Positions 19,977 to 27,093 of a DNA stretch of 28,076 nt are shown here, in pieces. The stretch is from positions 1-28,076 of the forward strand of contig DFJV01000045.1 in NCBI GenBank assembly GCA_002373205.1, in the 5' to 3' direction. The stretch's first letter is position 1. The number at the start of each line of letters is the position of its first letter. Source of the DNA: Treponema sp. UBA3662. Lineage in GTDB: Bacteria > Spirochaetota > Spirochaetia > Treponematales > Treponemataceae. The translations under genes and the position numbers were made by a program. The notes under the pieces were generated by a model. That model was given only the letters and a program-made list of their open reading frames with translations, searched no databases and had not been told where the DNA came from.

Positions 19977-21077
19977 ATGGGTATTGGGTTTGATGTATTC
20001 AAAGCAAATGTTGGTTGGAGTCTTGCGGACAGTTTGATGGGATCCGTATCAAATGCTATTGAGAAAAATGCTGCAGAAAGTGCTGCGAGGGCACAAGAGG
20101 AAAAAGAACAATCTGATAAAAATGACATGCTAAAAACTCTTGTGTTCATGGTTGGAAACAACATAGCCTTGGACAGAGCAGGAAAGAAATCGATTGCCTC
20201 TGTTCTTTCAACAGTTTATGACGAAAATATTTCTCTTTTCTCAATTGAAGATAAAATTGACGCTGCCTATTCTGAATTAAAGTCTGCAAATCTTAAGCAG
20301 TTTTTCTCTGGGATTGCTGCAATAAACACGGACAGAGAGCAAACTTGCTTTATGTATGTCGTAATAATGATTCTTTATATACAGTTAAGTGATGAAAAAT
20401 TAGCACTTCCAGTTCATGCATACAATCTTTCGCTAATAAAAAAATTCTTTGCAATTAACCGTTCTGAACTTTCTCAATGTTACACAGCTCTTGGTGAAAA
20501 ACTTGGCAAAGATATAGACGATGTTGCGGACGTTTTTGAGGATTTGACTTCGGAAGAGTCCATAAAGAAGATTGAAGCGGAAAATCCTACTCTTGTTCAT
20601 GATGAGCAAAAAACAGCTTTGCCTGAACGCTCTGTTTCTAAAAGTCCAAAAGACGAAGTTGAGGAATGCTATAAATCTACTGTTCATGGCACGGACGCAG
20701 AATTATCCGAGAGATTTTTCTTGGCAGATACAAATCCTAAAAAAGTTCTTGCTGCTGTAAATGCCTATGCAAAAAATTGTAAAGGAGAGGAAATTCTTGC
20801 TCTTTATGACGATTCTACGTTTTGTAATGGAAAGGTTGGCTTTTTGCTTTCAAATAAAAAATTGTATGTCTGCAATAGTTTTGAAAAACCGCAGGAAATA
20901 GAATTAGCTTCTGTCGATGTTGTTTCTGAAATACCGAAAACTTTGTTGATAAATGTAAGTGGTGTAAAAATAAATACATCGATGGCTGCGTGTATAAACA
21001 AGAGCTATAAAGGGCTGTTGTGTGATTTCTTAAAAAAAGTAATTCCGCTTGCAATGCAGGTTGAAGTTGCTAAATAA
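19977..21077 (+). CDS. Hypothetical protein with possible TerB-like and PH-like domains
   Basis: A 366-aa protein. The open frame reaches back to 19887, but TTGGAG 7 nt before ATG 19977, and the promoter lying inside the longer version, fix the start here (MGIGFDVFKANVGW). The first ~60 residues are Ala-rich and charged. Residues ~75-200 are helical (TLVFMVGNNIALDRAGKKSI, ...FMYVVIMILYIQLSDEKLAL) and could be a TerB-like fold. The C-terminal ~100 residues (GEEILALYDDSTFCNGKVGFLLSNKKLYVCNS...) look like a bacterial pleckstrin-homology/GRAM-like barrel, which often binds membranes or lipids. First gene of a three-gene operon controlled by the divergent XRE regulator. Domain calls are by pattern only. 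Confidence 0.6.
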   Translation: MGIGFDVFKANVGWSLADSLMGSVSNAIEKNAAESAARAQEEKEQSDKNDMLKTLVFMVGNNIALDRAGKKSIASVLSTVYDENISLFSIEDKIDAAYSELKSANLKQFFSGIAAINTDREQTCFMYVVIMILYIQLSDEKLALPVHAYNLSLIKKFFAINRSELSQCYTALGEKLGKDIDDVADVFEDLTSEESIKKIEAENPTLVHDEQKTALPERSVSKSPKDEVEECYKSTVHGTDAELSERFFLADTNPKKVLAAVNAYAKNCKGEEILALYDDSTFCNGKVGFLLSNKKLYVCNSFEKPQEIELASVDVVSEIPKTLLINVSGVKINTSMAACINKSYKGLLCDFLKKVIPLAMQVEVAK

Positions 21078-21094
21078 AAAATTGGAGAATGAAT

Positions 21095-21349
21095 ATGGTA
21101 ATTACAGAAGGAAGCGAAAGTTTAAAATCACCAAAGAAAAAGTCTGTGGCTATTTTATTGTGCTTAATTTGTTTTGGTATGTTTGGTTTGCATAGATTTT
21201 ATGTGGGTAAAGTAAAGTCCGGTGGTGCTATTATATTGTTGAGCATAATATCTGCCGGGATGTTTGGTGCATTTTGGGGAATATATGATTTGTTTACATT
21301 AATATTCACTGATAAATTTACTGATGAAGACGGCTTGCCGTTAAGTTGA
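21095..21349 (+). CDS. TM2-domain membrane protein
   Basis: An 84-aa protein with two membrane helices: KKKSVAILLCLICFGMFGLHRFYVGKVKSGG then AIILLSIISAGMFGAFWGIYDLFTLI. The GLHRFYVGK turn between them and the D at the end of the second helix are the TM2-domain signature. The ATG at 21095 is preferred over 21089 because GGAG then lies 7 nt upstream. It begins MVITE, exactly like the next gene, hinting at a shared translation-start duplication. Second gene in the operon after 19977. Function of bacterial TM2 proteins is not well defined. Confidence 0.8.
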   Translation: MVITEGSESLKSPKKKSVAILLCLICFGMFGLHRFYVGKVKSGGAIILLSIISAGMFGAFWGIYDLFTLIFTDKFTDEDGLPLS

Positions 21350-21364
21350 AATTGGAGGTTTGTT

Positions 21365-22069
21365 ATGGTTATTACAGAAAAAGATATTTCTCAAGATGTA
21401 AACAAAACATCTCAAGGTGAAGCTAAAAAACAGAAGTCGTCAGTTGGTAAGAAAGTAGGAAAAATACTGCTCTTTGTTGTGGCAGTTTTTTTAGGTCTGG
21501 GTATTTTGGGCGGAATTCTGCCTGATGACGAAGAAGATGAAGCGGTCGAAAGCGAGGAGATTGCTGTAGAAAAAACTATTACTCCGCTAATGGTTTCTGA
21601 GTTAAAATATGGAACTAGCAAAGAAAAAGTTATAAAACTTTTTAAGAGTAAAGGGTGGACTTTGATAGGGGAAAAAGATACAAGTAAGAATAATATGGCT
21701 TCAGCAATTGAATTCATTACGCCTAAGGAAGGCTTGTTTCAAAATCATATTGCGCACAACATTATTCTAAGTTTTGATGAGGATGATGAACTGCAAAGTT
21801 TCGAGGTTTTCATTGATATTAGTCCTGATGTTATGAAGCAACAAGGTTTTACAAACTTGTATGAATTAATTCAGAGCCTCTCTGATGACTGTTTCGTTCA
21901 TCAAGGATATAAAAGAGTTGAAATACCGCAGAGAGAATATGAATGGTGGGGGTTTAAGAAGGGAAAGAATATTGGATATATTCATTTTGAAGATCGCTTT
22001 GTAGGGCAAGGTGTTGTAGTTATCGATTATATGTCCAAGATTGCCCAAGATAGATTGGACAGAAGATAG
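21365..22069 (+). CDS. Hypothetical one-TM exported-domain protein
   Basis: A 234-aa protein with ribosome binding site TTGGAGG. It has a polar, basic N terminus (MVITEKDISQ...KKVGK), one membrane helix (ILLFVVAVFLGLGILGGIL, about 34-52), then an acidic linker (DDEEDEAVESEE) and an extracytoplasmic domain of ~165 residues. The segment LKYGTSKEKVIKLFKSKGW resembles the start of BamE/SmpA-like folds, but the match is weak. It shares the first five residues, MVITE, with the TM2 protein. Last gene of the XRE-controlled operon; together these products suggest a membrane-associated complex of unknown role. Confidence 0.65.
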   Translation: MVITEKDISQDVNKTSQGEAKKQKSSVGKKVGKILLFVVAVFLGLGILGGILPDDEEDEAVESEEIAVEKTITPLMVSELKYGTSKEKVIKLFKSKGWTLIGEKDTSKNNMASAIEFITPKEGLFQNHIAHNIILSFDEDDELQSFEVFIDISPDVMKQQGFTNLYELIQSLSDDCFVHQGYKRVEIPQREYEWWGFKKGKNIGYIHFEDRFVGQGVVVIDYMSKIAQDRLDRR

Positions 22070-22116
22070 AAATCAATTGGCTGTCTAATGAATGAATAAA
22101 ATGGGCAGGCTTAATC

Positions 22117-22125
22117 TGCTAGAAT
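22117..22125 (+). promoter_or_regulatory. Extended -10 promoter of the HipA-like gene, leaderless arrangement
   Basis: TGC-TAGAAT (22117-22125) ends 6 nt before the ATG at 22132. The -35 is poor and no Shine-Dalgarno sequence is present. Confidence 0.45.
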
Positions 22126-22131
22126 AAAATT

Positions 22132-23333
22132 ATGTCCGGTTTGACATACACATTGCTGAACAAAGAAACTCCTCTGTGCGACTTTACGATTGAAGGCGAA
22201 GACGAGCTTGAGCTTTGCAAAATCGTTAGGGAATACAAGCAGCTTCCTTTTTGGTGCGAGGACGTTGATTCCTGGATAGCAAACAGGAGTGCGGCAAAAC
22301 ACAGGGAGCATGTGGAAAAAATCCTTGAAATGTGCGGCGGAAAGACCAAGAGTGGGTTTATTGCATTGACCCACTGTCTTTCTTTAACGGACACCCTTTG
22401 GGTAAAAAGTGAGCGCGAAAACCTCTCGTGGAAAGACGTAAACCTGTACGAAAACAATTTTGACGAGGTTGTGTCCAAGCTTTCGTTCGATGCGCAAGCC
22501 GCAGAATGCGGCGAATTAAATAATTTCCTCTCATGCAAGCGACGCGAAGCGGCGCACGGAAACGGTTTGTTTGAAATTCAGATGTCTACCACATCGCCAG
22601 AACTTACGACCGACGGGGCTTACGACAAGTGCTGGCTTAACAAAGCGGACGGCATTCCCTTATAAAAGCAGGAAGTGACTGTGCGCGCAATGCGGGGCTT
22701 GAGCCTTACTGCGAGGTTCTTGCAAGTCAGGTCTTTGAAAAGATTTGCAGTTCTGTAAAATATACATTGCAAAAATTTGACGGCAGAATAGTTTCTGACT
22801 GCAAGATTTTCACTTCCCAGGAATTTGGCTACAGGCCAATTGCACTTTTCTATAGGAATAAACTGACGCTTCCAAAACTGCTAGAGATTTACCGTGAATT
22901 TGGATGCGAAGATGCCTTTCGCCGTATGGTTGTGGCAGACTGCATAACGCTTAATAGTGACCGGCACTACGGCAACTTTGGCTTTTTGGTGAATAACGAC
23001 ACCTTTGAGCGGACAGTCCTTAATCCATGCTTCGATTTTAACATGGCCTTTGTTCCCTTTGCGGAAGAAGGTTTTGACTTTGGGGAGGGCGGTCTTGATT
23101 TTGAAGAATACCTTTCCAAGCATGGCCCTGTAATTGGAAGTGATTACCTTGCTCCTGCCCGCGCCATACTCACCCCGGAGATAAAAAAATGCGTGGAAGA
23201 AATCCGCGAGACTAAGCTTGTCCTTCCCTGCGACCAGAAATTTACCGAGCGAAGGCTTTCCCAAGTTAACATGATAAAAAACGTCCAGTGTGATAGAATT
23301 CTTGGTTTTGAAGCTGAATGGAAATTCATATAG
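22132..23333 (+). pseudogene. HipA-like kinase gene with a one-base frameshift
   Basis: The first frame (177 aa, to 22665) ends ...CWLNKADGIPL; the second frame, open from about 22656 to 23333, begins SLIKAGSDCARNAGLEPYCEVLASQVFEK and holds the kinase core. Adding one C to CCC (22657-22659) restores GIPLIKAGS, a HipA-type ATP-binding loop, and a 400-aa protein. Kinase residues in the second part: NSDRHYGNFGF (catalytic Asp and Asn, HipA style) and CFDFNMAF (metal-binding Asp). HipA-family kinases phosphorylate targets such as GltX and slow growth; here the next gene is gltX, probably by chance. No HipB-type antitoxin gene is directly adjacent. It may be a real pseudogene or a base-call error. 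Confidence 0.75.
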
Positions 23334-23373
23334 CTTTTTCCTTACTTGCCCAAGTGGGCCAAAATCGGTATAG

Positions 23374-23401
23374 TTGGAGTAAGCAATTTTTCTACTATAA
23401 T
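23374..23401 (+). promoter_or_regulatory. Promoter of gltX
   Basis: TTGGAG (23374-23379), 16 nt, TATAAT (23396-23401), 18 nt before the gltX ATG. Confidence 0.6.
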
Positions 23402-23419
23402 AAGTCAGAGGTAAATTAT

Positions 23420-24994
23420 ATGTCCGATGAAGTCAGAGTACGTTACGCGCCGTCTCCTACGGGAATGCAGCATATCGGCGGAGTACGCACCGCACTGTTC
23501 AACTATCTTTTTGCCCGCTCCAAAAACGGCAAGTTCATTTTGCGCCTGGAAGACACAGACCGCACGCGCTATGACGAAAAATACGTCCAGAACCTTTACG
23601 ACACAATGGCATGGCTTGGCATTGACTGGGACGAGGGCGGAGAAAAGGGCGGGGAATACGGCCCCTATGTTCAGAGCGAACGCTTTGAGCTTTACAAAAA
23701 ATACGCACAGGAACTCGTGGAAAAGGGAGAAGCCTACTACTGCTTCTGCGACAGCGAGCGTCTTGAGCGCATAAGAAAGATTCAGACAGAAAACAAGCTG
23801 CCACCGGGATACGACCGCAACTGCCGCCACCTTACCGCGGAAGAAATCAAGGCAAACCTTGACGCAAAAAAGCCCTACGTAATCCGCCTTAAGGTTCCGC
23901 TGGAAGGAAAGACCATTTTCCACGACCATTTGCTTGGCGACATTGAATGGAAGAACGAAGACATTTCCCCGGACCCAGTCCTCTTAAAGAGCGACGGCTT
24001 CCCAACCTACCACTTGGCAAACATTGTGGACGATCACCTTATGCACATAAGCCACGTAATGCGTGCCCAGGAATGGATTCCTTCCACTCCGCTTCACGTG
24101 CAGATGTACCGCTCATTCGGCTGGGAACACCCGGAATTCTGCCACCTTCCTATGGTAAACGGTTCCGACGGTAAAAAGCTTAGCAAAAGGCACGGCTCTA
24201 CATCCCTTAACGAATTCCGTGCCCGCGGCTACCTGCCAATGGCAATCGTAAACTACGTGGCACTTTTGGGCTGCTCTTATGAAGACGGCAGGGACATGTA
24301 CACACTGGACGAACTTGCCAAAAACTTTAAGCTTGAACACTTGAACAAGGCACCTGCCGTTTTTGACTACAAAAAGCTTGAATGGTACAACGGCCAGTAC
24401 ATCCGCCTTCTTTCCGATGAAGACCTCTACAAGTGGACGCTTCCTTTCATTACAGGAACTGGAGACGCAGCCCTTGAGATAAACCCGGACAATCCCCAGC
24501 CAAAGCCAAAGGTAGGCCCTGAATATTCTGGCGTTGCATTGGGAGAAGACGGAGAACCTGTTTGCGTAGACAAGAGCATGGGCATGTCCAGTGCAGACGT
24601 AAAGGCAGCCCTTCTAAAGCTTATGCCGCTCATCAAGGAAAGACTCCACTTCCTTACCGATGCTGCGGAAATGGTTCACTTCCTCTTTACAGAACCGGCA
24701 GTTCCTCCAAAGACAGACATCATTCCCAAAAAGCTTGATGAGGAAAAGACAAAGGCTGTTCTTGAAAAGGCAAAGGATTTTGTAAAGCAGCTTCCGTCCC
24801 TTGACCACGAGGCAAGCGAAGCCCTTGCAAAACAGTGTGCAGAGGAACTTGGCATTAAGCTTGGCGACTTTATGATGCCAATCCGCATGGCCGTAACAGG
24901 TAGCCGCGTAAGCCCACCGCTCATGGGTTCAATCCTGATTCTTGGTGTGGAAAAATCCATTGCAAGAATAGAAAAAACTTTGGCGGCCTTCTAA
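23420..24994 (+). CDS. gltX: Glutamate--tRNA ligase
   Basis: Charges tRNA-Glu (and in some bacteria tRNA-Gln) with glutamate. The 524-aa protein starts MSDEVRVRYAPSPTG; an in-frame ATG 34 codons earlier lies upstream of the promoter and is rejected. Class I synthetase motifs: HIGG (the GluRS form of HIGH, residues 18-21) and GKKLSKRHG (KMSKS loop). RLEDTDRTR, YHLANIVDDHLM and HVMRAQEWIPSTPLH are typical active-site segments. An insertion near residue 355-390 (NPDNPQPKPKVGPEYSG...) precedes the anticodon-binding domain. AGAGGT serves as ribosome binding site. High confidence. Confidence 0.97.
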   Translation: MSDEVRVRYAPSPTGMQHIGGVRTALFNYLFARSKNGKFILRLEDTDRTRYDEKYVQNLYDTMAWLGIDWDEGGEKGGEYGPYVQSERFELYKKYAQELVEKGEAYYCFCDSERLERIRKIQTENKLPPGYDRNCRHLTAEEIKANLDAKKPYVIRLKVPLEGKTIFHDHLLGDIEWKNEDISPDPVLLKSDGFPTYHLANIVDDHLMHISHVMRAQEWIPSTPLHVQMYRSFGWEHPEFCHLPMVNGSDGKKLSKRHGSTSLNEFRARGYLPMAIVNYVALLGCSYEDGRDMYTLDELAKNFKLEHLNKAPAVFDYKKLEWYNGQYIRLLSDEDLYKWTLPFITGTGDAALEINPDNPQPKPKVGPEYSGVALGEDGEPVCVDKSMGMSSADVKAALLKLMPLIKERLHFLTDAAEMVHFLFTEPAVPPKTDIIPKKLDEEKTKAVLEKAKDFVKQLPSLDHEASEALAKQCAEELGIKLGDFMMPIRMAVTGSRVSPPLMGSILILGVEKSIARIEKTLAAF

Positions 24995-25013
24995 AATCCG
25001 CTTAACAAGAAAG

Positions 25014-25057
25014 AGCTTGTCCTGAAATTGCAGTTGATTTCTGGGCAAGCTTTTTTT
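25014..25057 (+). terminator. Intrinsic terminator of gltX
   Basis: AGCTTGTCC (25014-25022) pairs with GGGCAAGCT (25043-25051) with one G-U pair, followed by T7. It lies 19 nt after the gltX stop. Confidence 0.8.
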
Positions 25058-25074
25058 GTAAACAATCATTTTTT

Positions 25075-25109
25075 ATGGACTTATTTTATGGACTTATTTT
25101 ATGGACTTA
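25075..25109 (+). repeat. 13-bp tandem repeat supplying three start codons in three frames
   Basis: ATGGACTTATTTT occurs at 25075 and 25088, and ATGGACTTA again at 25101. Because 13 is not a multiple of 3, each ATG opens a different frame; only the last reads through the MmcQ/YjbR-like gene. Confidence 0.75.
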
Positions 25110-25781
25110 AGCTATATTTTTTCTTCCGCACTTGCATGTGAAAAATCCTTCCCCAAATTTGGTTTTAAAAAGCAAAGCGATGGATTCATCTGCAAGAAAA
25201 ACCTAATGCCACCCTGCGAAGATTTTTATGTACTCCTAAAAATAAATTCATCTTTGGAAAGTCTTACGGCGGAAGTTTTTGATTCTGAAACAGACGAAAA
25301 ATATGCCCTCTTTGACATGCCCCGCGCAAACGGAGCCTTTCTTGCAAAAATCCGTGAACAGGTTCTTGAACTTGTAAATGAATTCCGTAATAGCTGCTTT
25401 AAAACTTCATCGCCAAAAGAAAAGTACCTGGAATTTTTAAAGGAAAAATTCAATGCAGAGCCAGACTTTCCCTGGCAAGACAGCCCCGACTATTCAGTTT
25501 ACCGCTGCCCCGGCGGAAAATGGTTTGCCTTAATAATGAAGATAAAATTCCGCCAGCTGTCACTTTCTTCTGCCGCAGAGGAAGAAGTCTGGGTTGTAAA
25601 CTTAAAAGCCGACCCGGAAAAAATAAAAGACTTGGTCAACAAAAAATCCGTCTTTCCGGCATGGCACATGAACAAAAAGCACTGGATTACAGTCTTGCTG
25701 ACGGCCGCAACGGATTTTGAAAGCTTGTGCAATCTTACACGGCAAAGCTACGAACTAGTGGCAGACAAAAAATTTTTATGA
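25101..25781 (+). CDS. MmcQ/YjbR-family protein
   Basis: A 226-aa protein. The C-terminal ~115 residues match the YjbR/MmcQ (CyaY-like fold) family: YSVYRCPGGKWFALIMKI, EVWVVNLKADPEKIKDLV, FPAWHMNKKHWITVLL, LCNLTRQSYELV. In this family Pro-Gly-Lys-W-F and the HMNKKHW segment are typical. The first ~105 residues form an extra domain with a Cys near the start (SSALACEKSFPKFGF) also seen in longer family members. DNA binding has been suggested for the family but its cellular role is unclear. No ribosome binding site precedes the ATG; instead it sits at the end of a 13-bp tandem repeat. Single gene after the gltX terminator. Confidence 0.85.
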   Translation: MDLSYIFSSALACEKSFPKFGFKKQSDGFICKKNLMPPCEDFYVLLKINSSLESLTAEVFDSETDEKYALFDMPRANGAFLAKIREQVLELVNEFRNSCFKTSSPKEKYLEFLKEKFNAEPDFPWQDSPDYSVYRCPGGKWFALIMKIKFRQLSLSSAAEEEVWVVNLKADPEKIKDLVNKKSVFPAWHMNKKHWITVLLTAATDFESLCNLTRQSYELVADKKFL

Positions 25782-25802
25782 TTTTTTAGGACGAACTTTT
25801 TC

Positions 25803-25960
25803 CTGCTCTACCAACTGTTTCCTTGCTAACTCGGCCAACATGCCTCTGCGCCACGGGCTTTGCGGGGTTCCGGCTTTCGCCTCCATTGCTGGGGTTCGAC
25901 CGGGCAAAGCCCAGTCTCACCCAACAGCAACCGCCTGCGGCGGCCCCTCCAATCCCGCGT
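25803..25960 (-). repeat. Dispersed GC-rich repeat, copy D
   Basis: Minus-strand landmarks: GGGATTGGAGGGGCCGCCG, GTTGGGTGAG, GTCGAACCCCAGCAATGGAG, CCGGAACCCCGCAAAGCCC, GTGGCGCAGAGGC, GAGTTAGCAAGGAAAC, TTGGTAGAGCAG. It is followed by two ACAACG/GCAACG-AGTTCCCC mini-repeats (25967-26003). This fills the gap before the NifX-like gene. Confidence 0.75.
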
Positions 25961-26035
25961 AAATTACAACGAAGTTCCCCGCGTAGGTTGCAACGGAGTT
26001 CCCCTCATTGTTTTTAGGATTCAATCTAAACTTCC

Positions 26036-26064
26036 TTGAATAAATTTCACATACACTTTAATAT
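26036..26064 (+). promoter_or_regulatory. Promoter of the NifX-like gene, leaderless arrangement
   Basis: TTGAAT (26036-26041), 17 nt, TAATAT (26059-26064), ending 6 nt before the ATG at 26071. No Shine-Dalgarno sequence. Confidence 0.5.
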
Positions 26065-26070
26065 GTAGCC

Positions 26071-26418
26071 ATGAAAATTGCAGTTACTTACGAAAAAGAA
26101 AGCGGAAATGTTTTCCAGCATTTTGGTAAAACTCAGTATTTTAAGCTCTACGAAATAGAGAATGGCCAGGTTTTAAATTCCCAGGTAATAGATAACGGCG
26201 GAAACGGACACCATGCCTTGCCCCCATACCTCAAAAGCCTTGGAGTGGAAACACTTATTCTGGGTAACCGTGGTCAGGGTGCAATAGATGCCATTGCCGC
26301 TTCTGGTCTAAAAGAGATTCCGGGAATTACCGGTTCTGCAGACGAGGCGGCCGCTCTTTTTGCAAAGGGCCAGCTTAAGGGCAACTTTGAAGCCAAGTGC
26401 CAGCACCACGGCAACTAG
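26071..26418 (+). CDS. NifB/NifX-family iron-molybdenum cluster-binding protein
   Basis: A 115-aa protein matching the dinitrogenase iron-molybdenum cofactor domain (PF02579 type): MKIAVTYEKESGNVFQHFGKTQYFKLYEI, then GGNGHHALPPYLKSLGVETLILGNRGQGAIDAIAASGL. The HFGKTQYF and GHH-LP-L motifs are family marks. Small stand-alone members occur in many anaerobes with no nitrogen fixation, where they are thought to carry or sense Fe-S/Mo clusters. No nif genes are present here. The C terminus is His/Cys-containing (AKCQHHGN), perhaps for metal. It is followed after 12 nt by a YkgJ cysteine-cluster gene, so the pair may be a metal- or cluster-handling unit. Confidence 0.9.
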   Translation: MKIAVTYEKESGNVFQHFGKTQYFKLYEIENGQVLNSQVIDNGGNGHHALPPYLKSLGVETLILGNRGQGAIDAIAASGLKEIPGITGSADEAAALFAKGQLKGNFEAKCQHHGN

Positions 26419-26430
26419 GATTTGTCCCAG

Positions 26431-26850
26431 ATGGAAGAACCCTTTTACAAAGACGGCCTAAAATTTAGCTGCAAACAATGCTCCTACTGCTGCTGCGGTT
26501 TTGCGGGAGTTGTGCGCCTTTCAAAAGAAGACCTTGACCGTCTTGTTGAATGGTCAGAACTTACTGAAGAACAGTTTATGCAAGTCTACTGCCGCCGCGT
26601 GGAAGATTATGACGGTTCAACTTTCCTAAGCCTTCGCGACCTAAGCAACAACAGTTGCATCCTCTGGGAAAAGGGAGGATGCTCTGCATACCAGGCACGC
26701 CCACTTCAGTGCAGGACATACCCCTTCTGGAAAAGCGTCCTAAAAAGCGAGGACACTTGGAAAGAAGAAGCCAAGACTTGTCCCGGAATAAACACGGGTC
26801 TTTTGCATTCAAGGGAAGAAATAGATGCCGAACTTAGCAAAATGAACTAA
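26431..26850 (+). CDS. YkgJ-family cysteine-cluster protein
   Basis: A 139-aa protein with the YkgJ pattern: FSCKQCSYCCCGFAGVVRLSKEDL near the N terminus, CILWEKGGCSAYQARPLQCRTYPFW in the middle and CPGI towards the end. The Cys set (CxxCxxCCC, C...C, CRTYPFW, C) is thought to bind Fe-S or Zn. A TTG at 26422 is in frame, but ATG 26431, 10 nt after AGGA, is more likely. Downstream of the NifX-like gene by 12 nt. Molecular role is unknown. Confidence 0.88.
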   Translation: MEEPFYKDGLKFSCKQCSYCCCGFAGVVRLSKEDLDRLVEWSELTEEQFMQVYCRRVEDYDGSTFLSLRDLSNNSCILWEKGGCSAYQARPLQCRTYPFWKSVLKSEDTWKEEAKTCPGINTGLLHSREEIDAELSKMN

Positions 26851-26865
26851 GTCTTTTGCAAAGCC

Positions 26866-26987
26866 AAGCACGGCCGGGATTGGAGGGGCGGCGGAGCCGT
26901 TGCCGGTGGGTGAGGTCCCTGAGCGTAGTCGAAGGGCCGAACCCCGGCAATGGAGCGGGTAGGGGCCCGCGGAACCCCGGAAAGCCC
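26866..26987 (+). repeat. Dispersed GC-rich repeat, copy E
   Basis: Runs AGCACGGCCGGGATTGGAGG, GTTGCCGGTGGGTGAGG, GCGTAGTCGAAGGGCC, GAACCCCGGCAATGGAGC, GCGGAACCCCGGAAAGCCC. It lacks the ATGGTAGAGC...ACCGTCCA end seen in copies A-C, as copy F does. Confidence 0.7.
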
Positions 26988-27034
26988 TTAGCAATAAAAA
27001 CTGCCGCAAGAAAAAAGTCACATCCCTTTATCTG

Positions 27035-27063
27035 TTGCCATTCATTAATAAAAATTGTAAAAT
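27035..27063 (+). promoter_or_regulatory. Promoter of the substrate-binding lipoprotein gene
   Basis: TTGCCA (27035-27040), 17 nt, TAAAAT (27058-27063), with AAGGAG 7 nt before the ATG. Confidence 0.65.
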
Positions 27064-27093
27064 CAAGGAGCTTTATAGCAAAGGAGTTTTAAT

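Noticed and set aside
22132..23420. HipA-like kinase next to its known target gltX as a functional unit
   Set aside because: GltX is a known HipA target in E. coli, but gltX is essential, has its own promoter, and the kinase gene appears frameshifted; adjacency is probably coincidental.
26071..26418. NifX-like gene as evidence of nitrogen fixation
   Set aside because: No other nif gene is present, and stand-alone NifX-type proteins are common in anaerobes that do not fix nitrogen.
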